Positions 53,601 to 60,956 of a stretch of DNA of 64,000 nt are shown here, piece by piece; within the stretch, counting starts at the first letter, position 1; the number at the start of each line of letters is the position of its first letter. The stretch comes from Okeania sp. SIO2B3 (GTDB taxonomy: Bacteria; Cyanobacteriota; Cyanobacteriia; Cyanobacteriales; Microcoleaceae): positions 37,663 through 101,662 of the forward strand of contig NZ_JAAHGH010000020.1 in the NCBI RefSeq assembly GCF_010672525.1. The letters run 5' to 3'. Made by a program: the position numbers and the translations under genes. Under the pieces are notes generated by a model. That model had not been told where the DNA came from. It ran no database searches and was given only the letters and a program-made list of their open reading frames with translations.

Positions 53601-53675
53601 GTCTGTGATTAATTCACCTTCTTCGTTGCGGTTTAGAGATGCGTTGAAGGTGGCAAAGCGGATTGGATTTGGCAT
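47655..53675 (-). CDS. giant RTX protein: endonuclease/phosphatase + phytase-like propellers + PhoD phosphatase
   Basis: 2006 residues, no N-terminal signal peptide. Domains: endonuclease/exonuclease/phosphatase (about 1-383; FNASLNRNEEG, GDQNADPVDG near 264, SSDHRLVWADV); esterase-like phytase-type region (about 390-735; GGISGISYDKGSGIYYAISDDR); 3-phytase-type propeller (about 745-1095; DSDDPAIYVHPNNPNQSLV); PhoD-type phosphatase with its N-terminal domain (about 1108-1660; SGDTTQTSTVLW, VLHGDTIYAD, FVAADIHGTVVNN); a Calx-beta-like domain (about 1662-1790); RTX calcium repeats (about 1802-1895; GLAGDDTLVGGGGDD) and a C-terminal region typical of type I secretion. It should be exported and release phosphate from nucleic acids, phytate-like compounds and phosphodi- or monoesters. 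A Pho-box-like site lies 59 bp upstream. Some domains could be inactive. Confidence 0.9.
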   Translation of the reverse strand: MPNPIRFATFNASLNRNEEGELITDFSTQENEQAQTVAEIIQRVNPDVLLVNEFDFDSEGTAADLFRDNYLEISQNGVDPVEYPFVYFAPSNTGISSGFDLDNNEEIVTTPGEFGYGNDAFGFGNFPGQFGMVLYSKYPIVEEEVRTFQNFLWKDMPGALLPDNLDTPEPNDWYSEEELEVFRLSSKSHWDVPINVNGEIVHVLVSHPTPPVFDGEEDRNGRRNHDEIRFWADYVTPGEGGYIYDDAGNFGGLNSGNSFVIMGDQNADPVDGDSFNNAINQLLENPLVNTSVTPGSEGGVDATDRQGGESVNHGGNPAFDTADFNDAEGTSGNLRVDYVLPSIDQEIVDAAVFWPEENDSLFDLVGDFPFPSSDHRLVWADVTNENRQTVTNIEFIGGVEFETGLEFEGTEVGGISGISYDKGSGIYYAISDDRSEFNDARFYTVDIDLSDGSLDDGDVEFTDFTTLLNGDGVPFPELGVDPEGIAFDGENLFISSEGDVNNNIDPFVNLFSLTGEQLNELTIPDKFLANENGTEGIRNNLAFESLTITPDRRYLYTATENALVQDGEISTLEDEGTSRIIKYDLETGEAVKEFLYFIDPISDAPALADGFAVNGLVELLALDNSDTLLALERSFSVGVGNNIRLYEVQLQNTTNIQNFDGLINPDDPDGELFDVDAVAEKRLLLDFAELGITLDNDEGMAFGPVLPDGSQSLVVVSDNNFNNVTPQVTQFLGFSLDIDSIPAVYPTVETPDTNRIETGIDSDDPAIYVHPNNPNQSLVISTLKDAGLAVYDLNGEVLQEISPDTPGDVRYNNVDIVYNFQIGDETVDLAVATDRANDTLAIWSIDPQSRQLTNITATDISNPEVSIFGVDDGEQTAYGLATYTNPNTGETYAYVSQADGDQIAQLELTSNEDGTVSASEVRRLDVPIPEGGELDDAQVEGMVVDQELGFLYVGQENFGIWKFDAEVGGSDEGILVDEIGENLQADVEGLTIYYAENGNGYLLASSQGDNTFAVYEREGNNEYIGNFFVGDFANIDGAQESDGADVINLPLGNNYPNGLLVVQDGANEPEAVSQDPEDGEIQNFNTNFKFIPWENVATAFEEPLEIDPFSYNPRQISDSLINGIASGDTTQTSTVLWANSNSPGEITFEVATNPDFTNIIQTVNSNLTNAPVKVEITELNPDTEYYYRVTDAAGSTEIGEFNTAAELGNQTGLKFGVSGDWRGELAPYPAIANADEADLDFFVLHGDTIYADIPSPAVPQPQAETIEEFRAKHEEVYGDRFGENTWADLRATTSILATIDDREVINDFSGGAPANSDPRFPETQGLINDTELYENGLQAFQEFNPLQDEFYGNTGEDRTAGERKLYRYNTFGSDAATFVLDARSFRDQELEPAEVTPQGIAEFLAASFNPDRTMLGEPQLEDLKNDLLQAENNDITWKFVMVPEPIQNLGTAAASARFEGYAAERTEILKFIDDNDINNVVFVAADIHGTVVNNLTYQEEFGGEQIATNAFEITTGSVAFEPPFGPSVVELSAAFNLLTPEEVAFYESLPVIGDGGSEINDKDDFIKSLLNEELATFGYDPIGLNDNLEIADGQIDATLVQGDYTATHTFGWTEFEIDPETQQLRVVTYGVEPYTEEELLANPENVINRPLQVVSEFVVNPAETIEPIIVSIDVEPETVSENAGQYSLTFNLSQAAPEGGLRVIWSETDADDAFGDIEFPPELTNASNLEQLQAAGDELARSAITIEEGATTATVTWTTIPDEESEGEETTTIELIETEDYVVDAENQVAQVTIVDAVAQEIIGTPEDERLNGNFGDDTITGLAGDDTLVGGGGDDLIIGSRGDDFLYGQDNDDVLEGRLGIDFLFGGDGNDEMNGGQGRDRLNGGSGDDTLSGGASIDRFIFATSQEFDADDIGVDEITDFVVGQDKILLSQTTFAAINDIETEFATVTSNNAAATSDAVIVYNSNSGALFYNPNGSAGGFGDGAQFATLSNGALLEVEDFVIRG

Positions 53676-53719
53676 AAATTAAGAATCCTTAAATTATTTA
53701 CAGAAATAACCGTAATGGG

Positions 53720-53763
53720 ATTTTAGAGGTGATAATTTAAACTCTGCTTATGTTGAGGTTAAA
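53720..53763 (-). promoter_or_regulatory. Pho-box-like triplet operator upstream of the RTX phosphatase gene
   Basis: On the minus strand three octamers, TTTAACCT, CATAAGCA and TTTAAATT, are spaced by exactly 3 bp (11-bp period), matching the cyanobacterial SphR/PhoB consensus YTTAAYYW at 8, 6 and 7 of 8 positions. A TAAAAT -10 candidate follows 8 bp downstream. It suggests induction by phosphate starvation. Confidence 0.6.
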
Positions 53764-53854
53764 TTTTGTTTATTGGTACAGTCTAAAAAGATTCAAATCT
53801 AAATAGTTGACTGTTTCACCTTATATATCATTTATACCAATTCCCATGCATTAA

Positions 53855-53955
53855 TGCTATACTTAGGTAACATTTCAGTTATTAAGTAATTAACACAGCT
53901 AGAATAACTTTTTTGCTAATTAGCAGCCCAGTTAATGTTAATTATTTTTATGTAG
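53855..53955. repeat. dispersed repeat shared with 30.35 kb
   Basis: GCTATACTTAGGTAACATTTCAG through GTTAATGTTAATTATTTTTATG aligns with 30349-30447. A GTAGGGGCGTTGCATACAACG palindromic module follows at about 53.95 kb. Confidence 0.5.
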
Positions 53956-54061
53956 GGGCGTTGCATACAACGTAAAAGCTGCCCAATATTCTGGATTATA
54001 GTATTTTTGTGTAAGTTCTGATATAATTATTAAGATTACGAGTAAAATAACAAATTTATAG

Positions 54062-54913
54062 ATGCCAGTGTTTACTGTCAATAAACAAAACTCTCGTCAA
54101 CCTTATGATGGTTGGTCTTTAGATGACCGCGATCCCAAAGTAATTGAATCTTTGATGCCATTATGGGAATGGTTTTATCGTTATTATTTTCGAGTTCAAA
54201 CCAATGGCTGGCATCATATTCCTAGAGATGAAAAAATACTGATAGTTGGATCTCATAATGGTGGTTTACCCGCTCCAGATATGCATATGTGTATGTATGA
54301 CTGGTTTAAAAGGTTTGGTGCAGAGCGTTTGGTTTATGGACTTATGCACCAGAATGCCTGGTCAGTTTTTCCTACCACTCCCTTAGCAGTACAATGTGGG
54401 GCAGTTAGAGCACATCCGAAAATGGCGATCGCTGCTTTCCAAAGAAATGCCTCTGTGGCTGTTTATCCTGGTGGCGGCCCAGATGTTTTCCGTCCTCATT
54501 CTATGCGAAATAAAATCTATTTTGCTGGGCGTAAAGGCTTTATTAAGTTGGCTTTGCGTGAAGAGGTGCCTATTGTACCAATGATTTCTCATGGTGCCCA
54601 CGATACTTTAATTGTGCTAGCAGATGTTTATGAACAAGTGAAACAGCTCCATGAATGGGGTTTGCCTTGGTTATTTGGTCTCGACCCAGAAGTGTTTCCT
54701 ATCTATATTGGATTACCCTGGGGATTAGCTATTGGGCCTTTACCTAATTTCCCTTTGCCAGTAAAAATTCATACCCGAGTTTGTCCTCCCATTGTATTTG
54801 AGCGTTATGGACGCTCCGCAGCTAGCGATCGCGATTATGTTGATGCTTGTTATGAGCGAGTTATGACCCAAATGCAACAAGAATTAGACCAATTAGTGTT
54901 ATCCACTTCATAA
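54062..54913 (+). CDS. lysophospholipid/glycerol acyltransferase family protein
   Basis: 283 residues. The family blocks are recognisable: ILIVGSHNGGLPAPDMHM as the catalytic His region, NAWSVFPTTPLAVQCGAV, the substrate-binding VAVYPGGGPDVFRP and LREEVPIVPMISHGAHD. This branch is closer to the DGAT2-like or hemolytic-phospholipid-acyltransferase set than to PlsC, so the acceptor could be a lysolipid, diacylglycerol or a carotenoid/alkanol. It is a membrane-associated enzyme; no clear span is needed. A hairpin with T-run follows the stop. Confidence 0.87.
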   Translation: MPVFTVNKQNSRQPYDGWSLDDRDPKVIESLMPLWEWFYRYYFRVQTNGWHHIPRDEKILIVGSHNGGLPAPDMHMCMYDWFKRFGAERLVYGLMHQNAWSVFPTTPLAVQCGAVRAHPKMAIAAFQRNASVAVYPGGGPDVFRPHSMRNKIYFAGRKGFIKLALREEVPIVPMISHGAHDTLIVLADVYEQVKQLHEWGLPWLFGLDPEVFPIYIGLPWGLAIGPLPNFPLPVKIHTRVCPPIVFERYGRSAASDRDYVDACYERVMTQMQQELDQLVLSTS

Positions 54914-54929
54914 TTTAGTACGGTATATA

Positions 54930-54980
54930 CTTTGAACGGCTGAAAACTGGGCAAAGGTTCAAAGCCAAAAGGTTTTTTTT
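54930..54980 (+). terminator. terminator after the acyltransferase gene
   Basis: CTTTGAAC and GTTCAAAG pair perfectly over 8 bp across a 19-nt loop; a run of eight T follows 8 nt later. Confidence 0.5.
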
Positions 54981-55076
54981 AGATTATCCGGACATGATAT
55001 GACTCAGTCCTCTTGACTCCTGAGGACTGGCAAAAAACTGAATCGCCGACAAAGATACCAAACTAGGTTCTATAAA

Positions 55077-56459
55077 CTACAATGCAATTATTCCTTCCAT
55101 CTCCAACGCTGCTGCTACCCGTAAAATCAACGCTTCATTATCAGGCGCAGCAATAATTTGTACCCCCAAAGGTAAACCATTAGTACGACGGATGGGTACT
55201 GACAAAACTGGCAACCCAATAAAAGATAAAGGTTGCGTATACAAACCTAAATTTGGACGCACTAACACCTCCTCCCCAGCAATAGTCATTTTTTCCTGCC
55301 CTAATAGCGGTGCAACACGGGGAGTAGTGGGAGCCAGAATAATATCTACTTCCTTAAATATTTCTCCAACACAACCTTGATACCAACGGCGGAAACGTTG
55401 AGCTTGAATATACCAGTCTGCTGGCATTAAAGCACCAGCTAAAAAGCGATCACGAGTTGCTGGATCGAAATCTTGGGGACGGGTGCGTAAATTCTCTAAA
55501 TGTAAATTCGCCCCCTCAGCAGCAGTAATAATATAAGCAGCAGCTCTAGCTCGGTGTGCCTCCGGTATAGTCACCCGTCTAGTTACTCCTAATGCTGTCG
55601 CCACCTGTTCAACTGCTGCGAAAACTTCTGGCTCCCCACCTGTGGCAAAGTGACCGTCAGCAACCGCAATGCGTAAATTTTCAATATTTTGATTGAGTTG
55701 AGGCAAACAAGCTTCCGGAGTACGATGGGTACAAACTGGGTCTCTAATATCTGACCCCTGTAAAACATCATAAACTGTTGCGATATCTTTTACAGAGCGA
55801 GCAAAATGTCCGACATGGTCTAAACTACTGGCAAACAGAAAAACCCCTGCTCGCGATAAGCGTCCATAAGTGGGTTTAAATCCGAAAACACCGCATAAGG
55901 AGGCTGGCACGCGGATAGAACCGTTGGTATCGGAACCGAGAGTTATAGGTACTAACCCTGCAGCAACGGCAGCAGCAGAGCCACCGGATGACCCCCCGGA
56001 GATGCGGGTAAGGTCGTGAGGATTATGTGTTGCGCCATAGTGGCTATTTTCTGTTACGAAACCGTAGGCGTATTCATCCATATTCAGGGTCCCAACAAGA
56101 ATTGCTCCTGCTTGTTTGAGTTTAGCGACGGCGGTTGCGTCTTCTGTTGCGGGTTGGTTTTCGGCGTTTATTTTGGCTCCAGCGAGGGTGGTTATACCTG
56201 CGATGTCGTAGAGATTTTTGACTGCAAAGGGCACCCCTGCTAGGATACCAGGATTTTTGCCTTGAGCAATTTCTGTGTCTATTTGTTTGGCAGTGTTAAG
56301 TGCGGTTTCTGCAGTAATAGCAGTGAAGCAGTTTAGGGTTTGGTTGTGCTGGTTAATTTGTTGTAAGCATTTAGTTACTATTGTTTGAGCTGTGGTTTCG
56401 CCTGTTTTGATGGCTGTGGCGATCGCCATTGCATCTATTTGATTAAATTTGATAGTCAT
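55077..56459 (-). CDS. AtzE-family amidohydrolase (amidase signature)
   Basis: 460 residues. Amidase-signature features: [11 protein letters not shown] with the catalytic Lys, [21 protein letters not shown] with the cis-Ser and [16 protein letters not shown] with the nucleophile Ser. The central [15 protein letters not shown] and C-terminal [32 protein letters not shown] are those of GatA-like/AtzE enzymes. AtzE with the small AtzG subunit hydrolyses 1-carboxybiuret in the cyanuric-acid and biuret route. The AtzG-like gene sits just upstream on the same strand. The rest of that pathway is not visible, so a urea- or biuret-derived nitrogen substrate is only probable. Confidence 0.88.
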   Translation of the reverse strand: MTIKFNQIDAMAIATAIKTGETTAQTIVTKCLQQINQHNQTLNCFTAITAETALNTAKQIDTEIAQGKNPGILAGVPFAVKNLYDIAGITTLAGAKINAENQPATEDATAVAKLKQAGAILVGTLNMDEYAYGFVTENSHYGATHNPHDLTRISGGSSGGSAAAVAAGLVPITLGSDTNGSIRVPASLCGVFGFKPTYGRLSRAGVFLFASSLDHVGHFARSVKDIATVYDVLQGSDIRDPVCTHRTPEACLPQLNQNIENLRIAVADGHFATGGEPEVFAAVEQVATALGVTRRVTIPEAHRARAAAYIITAAEGANLHLENLRTRPQDFDPATRDRFLAGALMPADWYIQAQRFRRWYQGCVGEIFKEVDIILAPTTPRVAPLLGQEKMTIAGEEVLVRPNLGLYTQPLSFIGLPVLSVPIRRTNGLPLGVQIIAAPDNEALILRVAAALEMEGIIAL

Positions 56460-56637
56460 TTTGGTTTAATAGGTAAAAAAGTAAGAAAGTTTTTGGGTAG
56501 TTCTGCATAGTAATGGTATATGCAGATGAACAATGCTTAGTGCGGGAATCATACTCGCGAGGGAGCAAGATGCTCCCACTACTGTGTCTGGTAACAAAAA
56601 TAATTACAATGCACTATCACCAGTTTTTGTAGCTATA
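56460..56637. repeat. spacer between AtzG-like and AtzE-like genes with short palindrome
   Basis: GGGAGCAAGATGCTCCC (about 56561-56577) is a perfect-arm palindrome of the same class as the one inserted in tpsA. Otherwise the spacer is plain AT-rich sequence. Confidence 0.6.
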
Positions 56638-56829
56638 TCAATGCTCTAATTTTTCTGGGTCAAATTTTGGTGCTGGTTCTATTTCTGGTGGTAGGGGAAA
56701 GTCTATGACTAATTGAGCGATCGCTGTAATTTTTTCCAGATTTTCTACTACACCAGGGAGGTGTTCTGGTTGTAATTGTAAATTTATTAGCTGCGCTGTA
56801 ATTTCGATATATTTTTCTATGTTTTTCAT
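56638..56829 (-). CDS. AtzG-like (DUF4089) small amidase subunit
   Basis: 63 residues, matching the DUF4089 pattern: two helices (EKYIEITAQLINLQLQPEH, VVENLEKITAIAQLVIDF) then PLPPEIEPAPKFDP. AtzG resembles GatC and wraps its amidase partner, contributing to assembly and activity of AtzE. It is 178 bp upstream of the amidase gene on the same strand. Confidence 0.85.
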   Translation of the reverse strand: MKNIEKYIEITAQLINLQLQPEHLPGVVENLEKITAIAQLVIDFPLPPEIEPAPKFDPEKLEH

Positions 56830-56956
56830 AATTCAATTAGTAATCTTCAAGAGGGAAGAAGTAGATATGGATAGTCTCCGATCAGCCACTTTGTATCTAC
56901 AAACCCCAACCAATTTTAGACATCCTGTAGAAGGTTGTTTATTATACCAAGCGCCA

Positions 56957-57229
56957 TCAATGTTTGCTACAAATACGCACGGTTATTTCTAGTAGTAGGG
57001 GCGAATGGCCATTCGCCCTTACAGATTGAGATTTTTCATTATTAGTTTGTTGAATGGATTTGACCCTATCCCTAATTTTCTGCTTCATTTTTGGTGGCAC
57101 TGATAAATTTTCTAGATGGGTCAACCAGTTATTCAGCACTTCTAGCTCTGTATCTAGGGTTTTTCTCAGAGCGATCGCCCAAGCTTCTAATGTATCTAAA
57201 TCTGTATTTACTACTGTTGGCCCAAAATT
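56957..57229 (-). pseudogene. unidentified gene fragment bounded by repeats
   Basis: The open frame after an in-frame TAG reads NFGPTVVNTDLDTLEAW, ALRKTLDTELEVLNNWL and ENLSVPPKMKQKIRDRVKS, protein-like helical text. There is no good start codon (a GTG at 57139 is the only candidate) and the C-terminal end runs into the GGGCGAATGGCCATTCGCCC palindrome. It looks like the middle of a lost gene cut by R1 upstream and a palindrome downstream. Family unknown. Confidence 0.4.
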
Positions 57230-57239
57230 CTAGTTGGTT

Positions 57240-57400
57240 ATTCATTAATTGATAATTGATAATGGATAATTACCTCTGGTTAAAACCGTCCTTGATTGAA
57301 TATCAGGAAATATTATTTCTTTTTTCCCCTTAAAAGGGTCGGCTTTAAACCAGAATTATTTAATTATTAATTATTAATAATTAATAATTCGGTAATTATT
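57240..57400. repeat. R1 copy e, short core
   Basis: TAATTGATAATTGATAATGG, AATTACCTCTGG, TATTATTTCTTTTTTCCCC, AAAGGGTCGGCTTTAAACC and TAATTAT/AATAATT heptamers. The variable core is absent here. Confidence 0.65.
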
Positions 57401-57544
57401 TGTCCGACAAGTTTGGGTAAGGAGCTTGCCCAAGATATGGAAAAAGGAGCAATTGAGCCTTTAAATCTTCATGTTCCGGTAGCCTTTCTATTATATTGCG
57501 TTCTGGGAGAAAAGGCGCGTTCGCAAGATGAAAAAGTCATATAA
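57401..57544 (+). pseudogene. unidentified plus-strand gene fragment
   Basis: 47 open codons read LGKELAQDMEKGAIEPLNL, HVPVAFLLYCVLGEKARSQ then DEKVI and a TAA. The second copy of the adjacent 77-bp duplication has GAA in place of this TAA and continues EIEDKLDEWEDSNPIVQYF. So a longer gene was probably broken by the duplication and a base change. Family unknown. Confidence 0.4.
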
Positions 57545-57675
57545 ATTGAGGATAAACTTGACGAATGGGAAGATAGTAATCCAATAGTTCAATACTTTCG
57601 CAAGATGAAAAAGTCATAGAAATTGAGGATAAACTTGACGAATGGGAAGATAGTAATCCAATAGTTCAATACTTT
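57522..57675. repeat. 77-bp tandem duplication
   Basis: The unit CGCAAGATGAAAAAGTCAT... to CAATACTTT occurs twice head to tail with one substitution (ATATAAATT versus ATAGAAATT). It is the only large tandem duplication in this part and is recent by its identity. Confidence 0.85.
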
Positions 57676-57967
57676 GCAGTTGAGAGCATTTATGATGATA
57701 ATTTTCTAATCGTTCTTCAATTTTATCTTTCTGAGCTTGTAGACTGGAATGTGCTTGATTTAATTCTTCTATTTGAGACAAAAATTTTCTCTTTTCTTGT
57801 TCCCAATTCTTAGCCCAAGAAATTTTCGCCTTCTCCTTCTGAATAAAAGACTCTGTTATTTGACCGGGAAAAGTTATTGGATATGGAGTCAAATCCCAAT
57901 TACAAGTTTAGCAATAATTAACTTTTTCTTCTGTATATTTCGTCTTACATATCGGACATTGATTCAT
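57614..57967 (-). pseudogene. zinc-ribbon coiled-coil gene with an in-frame TAA
   Basis: Reading from the ATG at 57967 gives MNQCPICKTKYTEEKVNYC, then TAA at codon 20, then TCNWDLTPYPITFPGQI and a coiled coil (WEQEKRKFLSQIEELNQAH, QKDKIEERLENYHHKC) to a stop at 57614. Without the stop codon the Cys4-Cys7 and Cys19-Cys22 pairs make a standard zinc ribbon, and WDLTPYP followed by a coiled coil is a common N-terminal module of cyanobacterial signalling proteins. So this is one nonsense mutation from an intact N-terminus. The C-terminal end falls in the 77-bp duplication, so the effector part is missing as well. Translation might restart after the stop, giving 92 residues. Confidence 0.7.
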
Positions 57968-58267
57968 ATTATTTAATTCTTTTTATGAGTTTTCATTTCG
58001 GTAGACCACTGTAGGGGCGAATGGCCATTTGCTAACGTAGAAGTTCTCCGCCACATCTAAATATGACTTATGAAATGATTTGTATTAGACCTCTGGATAT
58101 AATTAATCTCAAAACCTTATTATACCTGGGTAAAAACTTAGTTTCCACACCTATGTCTATTAATGATGGCAGTCAGGACGATACTCTCAATTGTTTATTC
58201 AACATCATAAAATATGTTATAACCTTTGTTCTGTACTTAGAATATTCATTTATCTCAATAATTTACT

Positions 58268-59623
58268 ATGACCACAACTCCCCGTCGCTATCACATTACT
58301 ACTTTCGGCTGTCAAATGAACAAAGCTGACTCTGAACGCATGGCAGGTATCCTAGATAATATGGGTTTTATCTCCTCAGAAGACCCTAATGAAGCCAGTA
58401 TTATTTTATACAACACCTGCAGCATTCGTGACAATGCTGAACAAAAAGTCTATTCTTACCTGGGTAGACAAGCAAAACGCAAACACAAACAACCAGACCT
58501 CACTCTTATTGTTTCCGGGTGTGTTGCCCAACAGGAAGGAGAAGCACTACTGCGACGAGTACCCGAACTAGACTTAGTGATGGGACCTCAACACGCTAAC
58601 CGTCTCCAAGACTTATTAGAACAAGTATTCAATGGCAACCAAGTAGTTGCAACCGAACCAATTCACATTGTGGAAGACATCACTAAACCCAGACGGGATA
58701 GCAAAGTCACTGCTTGGGTAAATATAATTTATGGTTGCAACGAACACTGCACCTATTGTGTTGTTCCCAGTGTGCGCGGTGTGGAGCAGTCTCGCTATCC
58801 TGAAGCTATTCTGGCTGAAATGGAGGAGTTGGGGCAACAAGGTTATCAAGAAATAACATTGTTAGGGCAAAATATTGATGCTTATGGACGCGACTTACCG
58901 GGAGTGACAGCAGAAGGACGCAATAAACACACATTCACAGATTTACTTTACTATGTGCATGATGTATCAGGTGTTGAGCGTATCCGCTTTGCTACCAGTC
59001 ACCCCCGCTATTTCACTGAACGTTTAATTAAAGCTTGTGCTGAGTTGCCCAAGGTGTGCGAACATTTTCATATTCCCTTTCAGTCTGGGGATAATCAATT
59101 ATTGAAGGCGATGGCAAGAGGTTATACCCATGAAAAATATCGCCGAATTATTGATAAAATTCGGGAACTAATGCCTGATGCTTCTATTAGTGCTGACGCA
59201 ATAGTAGGTTTTCCTGGAGAAACGGAAGCACAGTTTGAGAATACGCTGAAGTTGGTTGAGGAGATAGGGTTTGACCTATTGAATACTGCTGCTTATTCTC
59301 CTAGACCGGGAACTCCAGCAGCTTTATGGGAAAATCAAATAAGTGAAGAAGTGAAAGCGGATAGACTGCAACGGTTGAATCATTTAGTGGGTGTGAAAGC
59401 TGCAGAGCGATCGCTACGTTATATGGGTCGTACTGAAGAAATTTTGGTTGAAGATACTAACCATAAAAATTCTGCTCAAGTTATGGGTCGTACCCGTGGA
59501 AACCGTCTGACATTTTTTGAGGGGGATATTAATGAGTTGAAGGGTAAGTTAGTAAAAGTGAAAATTACGGAAGTACGTCCTTTTAGTTTGACAGGAGAAG
59601 TTAAGCAGTTAGTGGTGGTTTAA
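58268..59623 (+). CDS. miaB: tRNA-2-methylthio-N6-dimethylallyladenosine synthase MiaB
   Basis: 451 residues, full length. The N-terminal UPF0004 domain has the three cluster cysteines in [23 protein letters not shown] and [10 protein letters not shown]. The radical-SAM domain carries [17 protein letters not shown] (CxxxCxxC), [11 protein letters not shown] and RPGTPAA, and a TRAM domain closes the chain (about 380-450). It adds the methylthio group to i6A37 of tRNAs reading U-starting codons. It probably forms its own transcription unit. Confidence 0.96.
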   Translation: MTTTPRRYHITTFGCQMNKADSERMAGILDNMGFISSEDPNEASIILYNTCSIRDNAEQKVYSYLGRQAKRKHKQPDLTLIVSGCVAQQEGEALLRRVPELDLVMGPQHANRLQDLLEQVFNGNQVVATEPIHIVEDITKPRRDSKVTAWVNIIYGCNEHCTYCVVPSVRGVEQSRYPEAILAEMEELGQQGYQEITLLGQNIDAYGRDLPGVTAEGRNKHTFTDLLYYVHDVSGVERIRFATSHPRYFTERLIKACAELPKVCEHFHIPFQSGDNQLLKAMARGYTHEKYRRIIDKIRELMPDASISADAIVGFPGETEAQFENTLKLVEEIGFDLLNTAAYSPRPGTPAALWENQISEEVKADRLQRLNHLVGVKAAERSLRYMGRTEEILVEDTNHKNSAQVMGRTRGNRLTFFEGDINELKGKLVKVKITEVRPFSLTGEVKQLVVV

Positions 59624-59999
59624 CAGTTGTAAGGATGGGTTTAGTGAATCAGTGAACAGTTATCAGTTATTATCATGAGAGATCCCGAAGAAAAGAATAT
59701 CGGAGTCTACAGACCCGCCATCAAGGTAAACTACGCGCTTTTCAACCAGAAGCGTCGGGGTCTGAAACGAACCGGTTAAAAATATTAACTGATGACTGAT
59801 GACTGATGACTGATAAGTTGCACCCAGATAATTTGCTAAATTTGTAGAGACAGAAATATTCTATTTAATTCAGTAATTAACCCTTTGATTAAGAGTAATA
59901 TTTAACGAAAGAATGAAATTTTATGAACTACAAACAATGCCATAATAACTCAGAGGTAATTGTGAAAATATCTCTTCTTTAATCAAGGAATTGGTAAAT
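59624..59999. other. gap after miaB with structured hairpin and ACTGATG heptamers
   Basis: CAGACCC (59710) and GGGTCTG (to 59764) form a 7-bp stem enclosing a second stem CGCTT/AAGCG. ACTGATG heptamers follow at about 59786-59813. The remaining AT-rich 180 bp hold no gene. Confidence 0.5.
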
Positions 60000-60437
60000 T
60001 TACTCCCCTCTGTAAGTTACTTGTTCTTTCCTAACAACCATTCCGTTTATAGCCATACTAAAATGACTATTGTCTATCATAAAAGTTTTACTTCCATCAA
60101 TAGCTAAATATCCTTGTTCACCACTCACAGGTAATTCTAAAAGTTTATTAGGATTTGATTTTGCACCAGCTACTAAAGTTAATTGACCATTACCACTACG
60201 ACAAATATTAGCAAAATAATTTTTCGATTCAAAGTATTTTACCTCAGACCAATTCTCTCCTTTTTTCTGGCAAATACGCCAATCTTCACGGGATGCTTGA
60301 GTAAGTAATATAGATTTATTTTCAATTTTTTCTGGGTTAGAAGCTAAAACTTTAGATGAGGAAGTTAATAAGGCAAATGTACCCAGTGTAAATACTCCTA
60401 ATTGAAAAATTTTTTGATTGATTTTAAGTAAATTCAC
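60000..60437 (-). CDS. small secreted protein of unknown function
   Basis: 145 residues. A signal peptide (about 1-32, hydrophobic FQLGVFTLGTFALLTSSS, cleavage near VLAS) is clear. The mature part has two cysteines (DWRICQKKGENWS, NYFANICRSGNGQ) that could form a disulfide and beta-rich text ending GMVVRKEQVTYRGE. I do not recognise the family. It is isolated, between AT-rich gaps. Confidence 0.65.
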   Translation of the reverse strand: MNLLKINQKIFQLGVFTLGTFALLTSSSKVLASNPEKIENKSILLTQASREDWRICQKKGENWSEVKYFESKNYFANICRSGNGQLTLVAGAKSNPNKLLELPVSGEQGYLAIDGSKTFMIDNSHFSMAINGMVVRKEQVTYRGE

Positions 60438-60956
60438 GGCAAGCTCCTTGAGATGTAAATTAGTATTGAAAATTTATAGCTTCATCACAATGAATTATTA
60501 CTTTCATTGCTGTTTAACTTCATTAATACTATTGTTGACTAAAAATTAGCAAAAATCAACCTAGAAAATACTGAATTTTTCCGGACAATTTTTTGAAAAT
60601 CAATTATCGCAAAAGTAGCTCCATAAAATCACTTATAGTCTAATGTTTAAAATAAAACCCGTTTAATTAGGTATAAAAATATTGTCCATCTTCACCATTG
60701 CCAAATCTTGATAACTGTTTTCCCTCCTGTACAGGCGTTAACGATTGTTATGCTTGCGCATAACAATCGTTAACGCCCCTACTCCTGACTCCTACCTTCA
60801 AAAGATTTTATATCGATGCTACCGGATTTGATATAAGGAATACAAGCCTTCAAAGTATAGATTTTATCAAGTAAATATCCCCGATAAATTACGGAACTTT
60901 GCTAAAGTTAAGCTGTATTGTAGAAAAATTCCTCAAGACAATAATGGAGATAATAG
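60438..60956. other. AT-rich gap with a perfect 20-bp-arm hairpin
   Basis: Besides the hairpin at 60735-60778, there is a CCTACTCCTGACTCCTACC heptamer-like tract beside it and an AT-rich stretch before the next gene. No gene or clear promoter is seen. Confidence 0.5.
60735..60778. repeat. perfect inverted repeat, 20-bp arms, 4-nt loop
   Basis: The left arm begins GGCGTTAACGATTG and the right arm is its exact complement, with loop TTGC. It is not followed by a T-run. The related GGGGCGTTAATGATAGTTATGG text near 27.02 kb suggests a dispersed palindrome family. Confidence 0.9.

Noticed and set aside
58063..58329. 88-codon frame overlapping the start of miaB
   Set aside because: Out of frame with miaB, AT-driven hydrophobic text and no Shine-Dalgarno; the MiaB N-terminus is certain.
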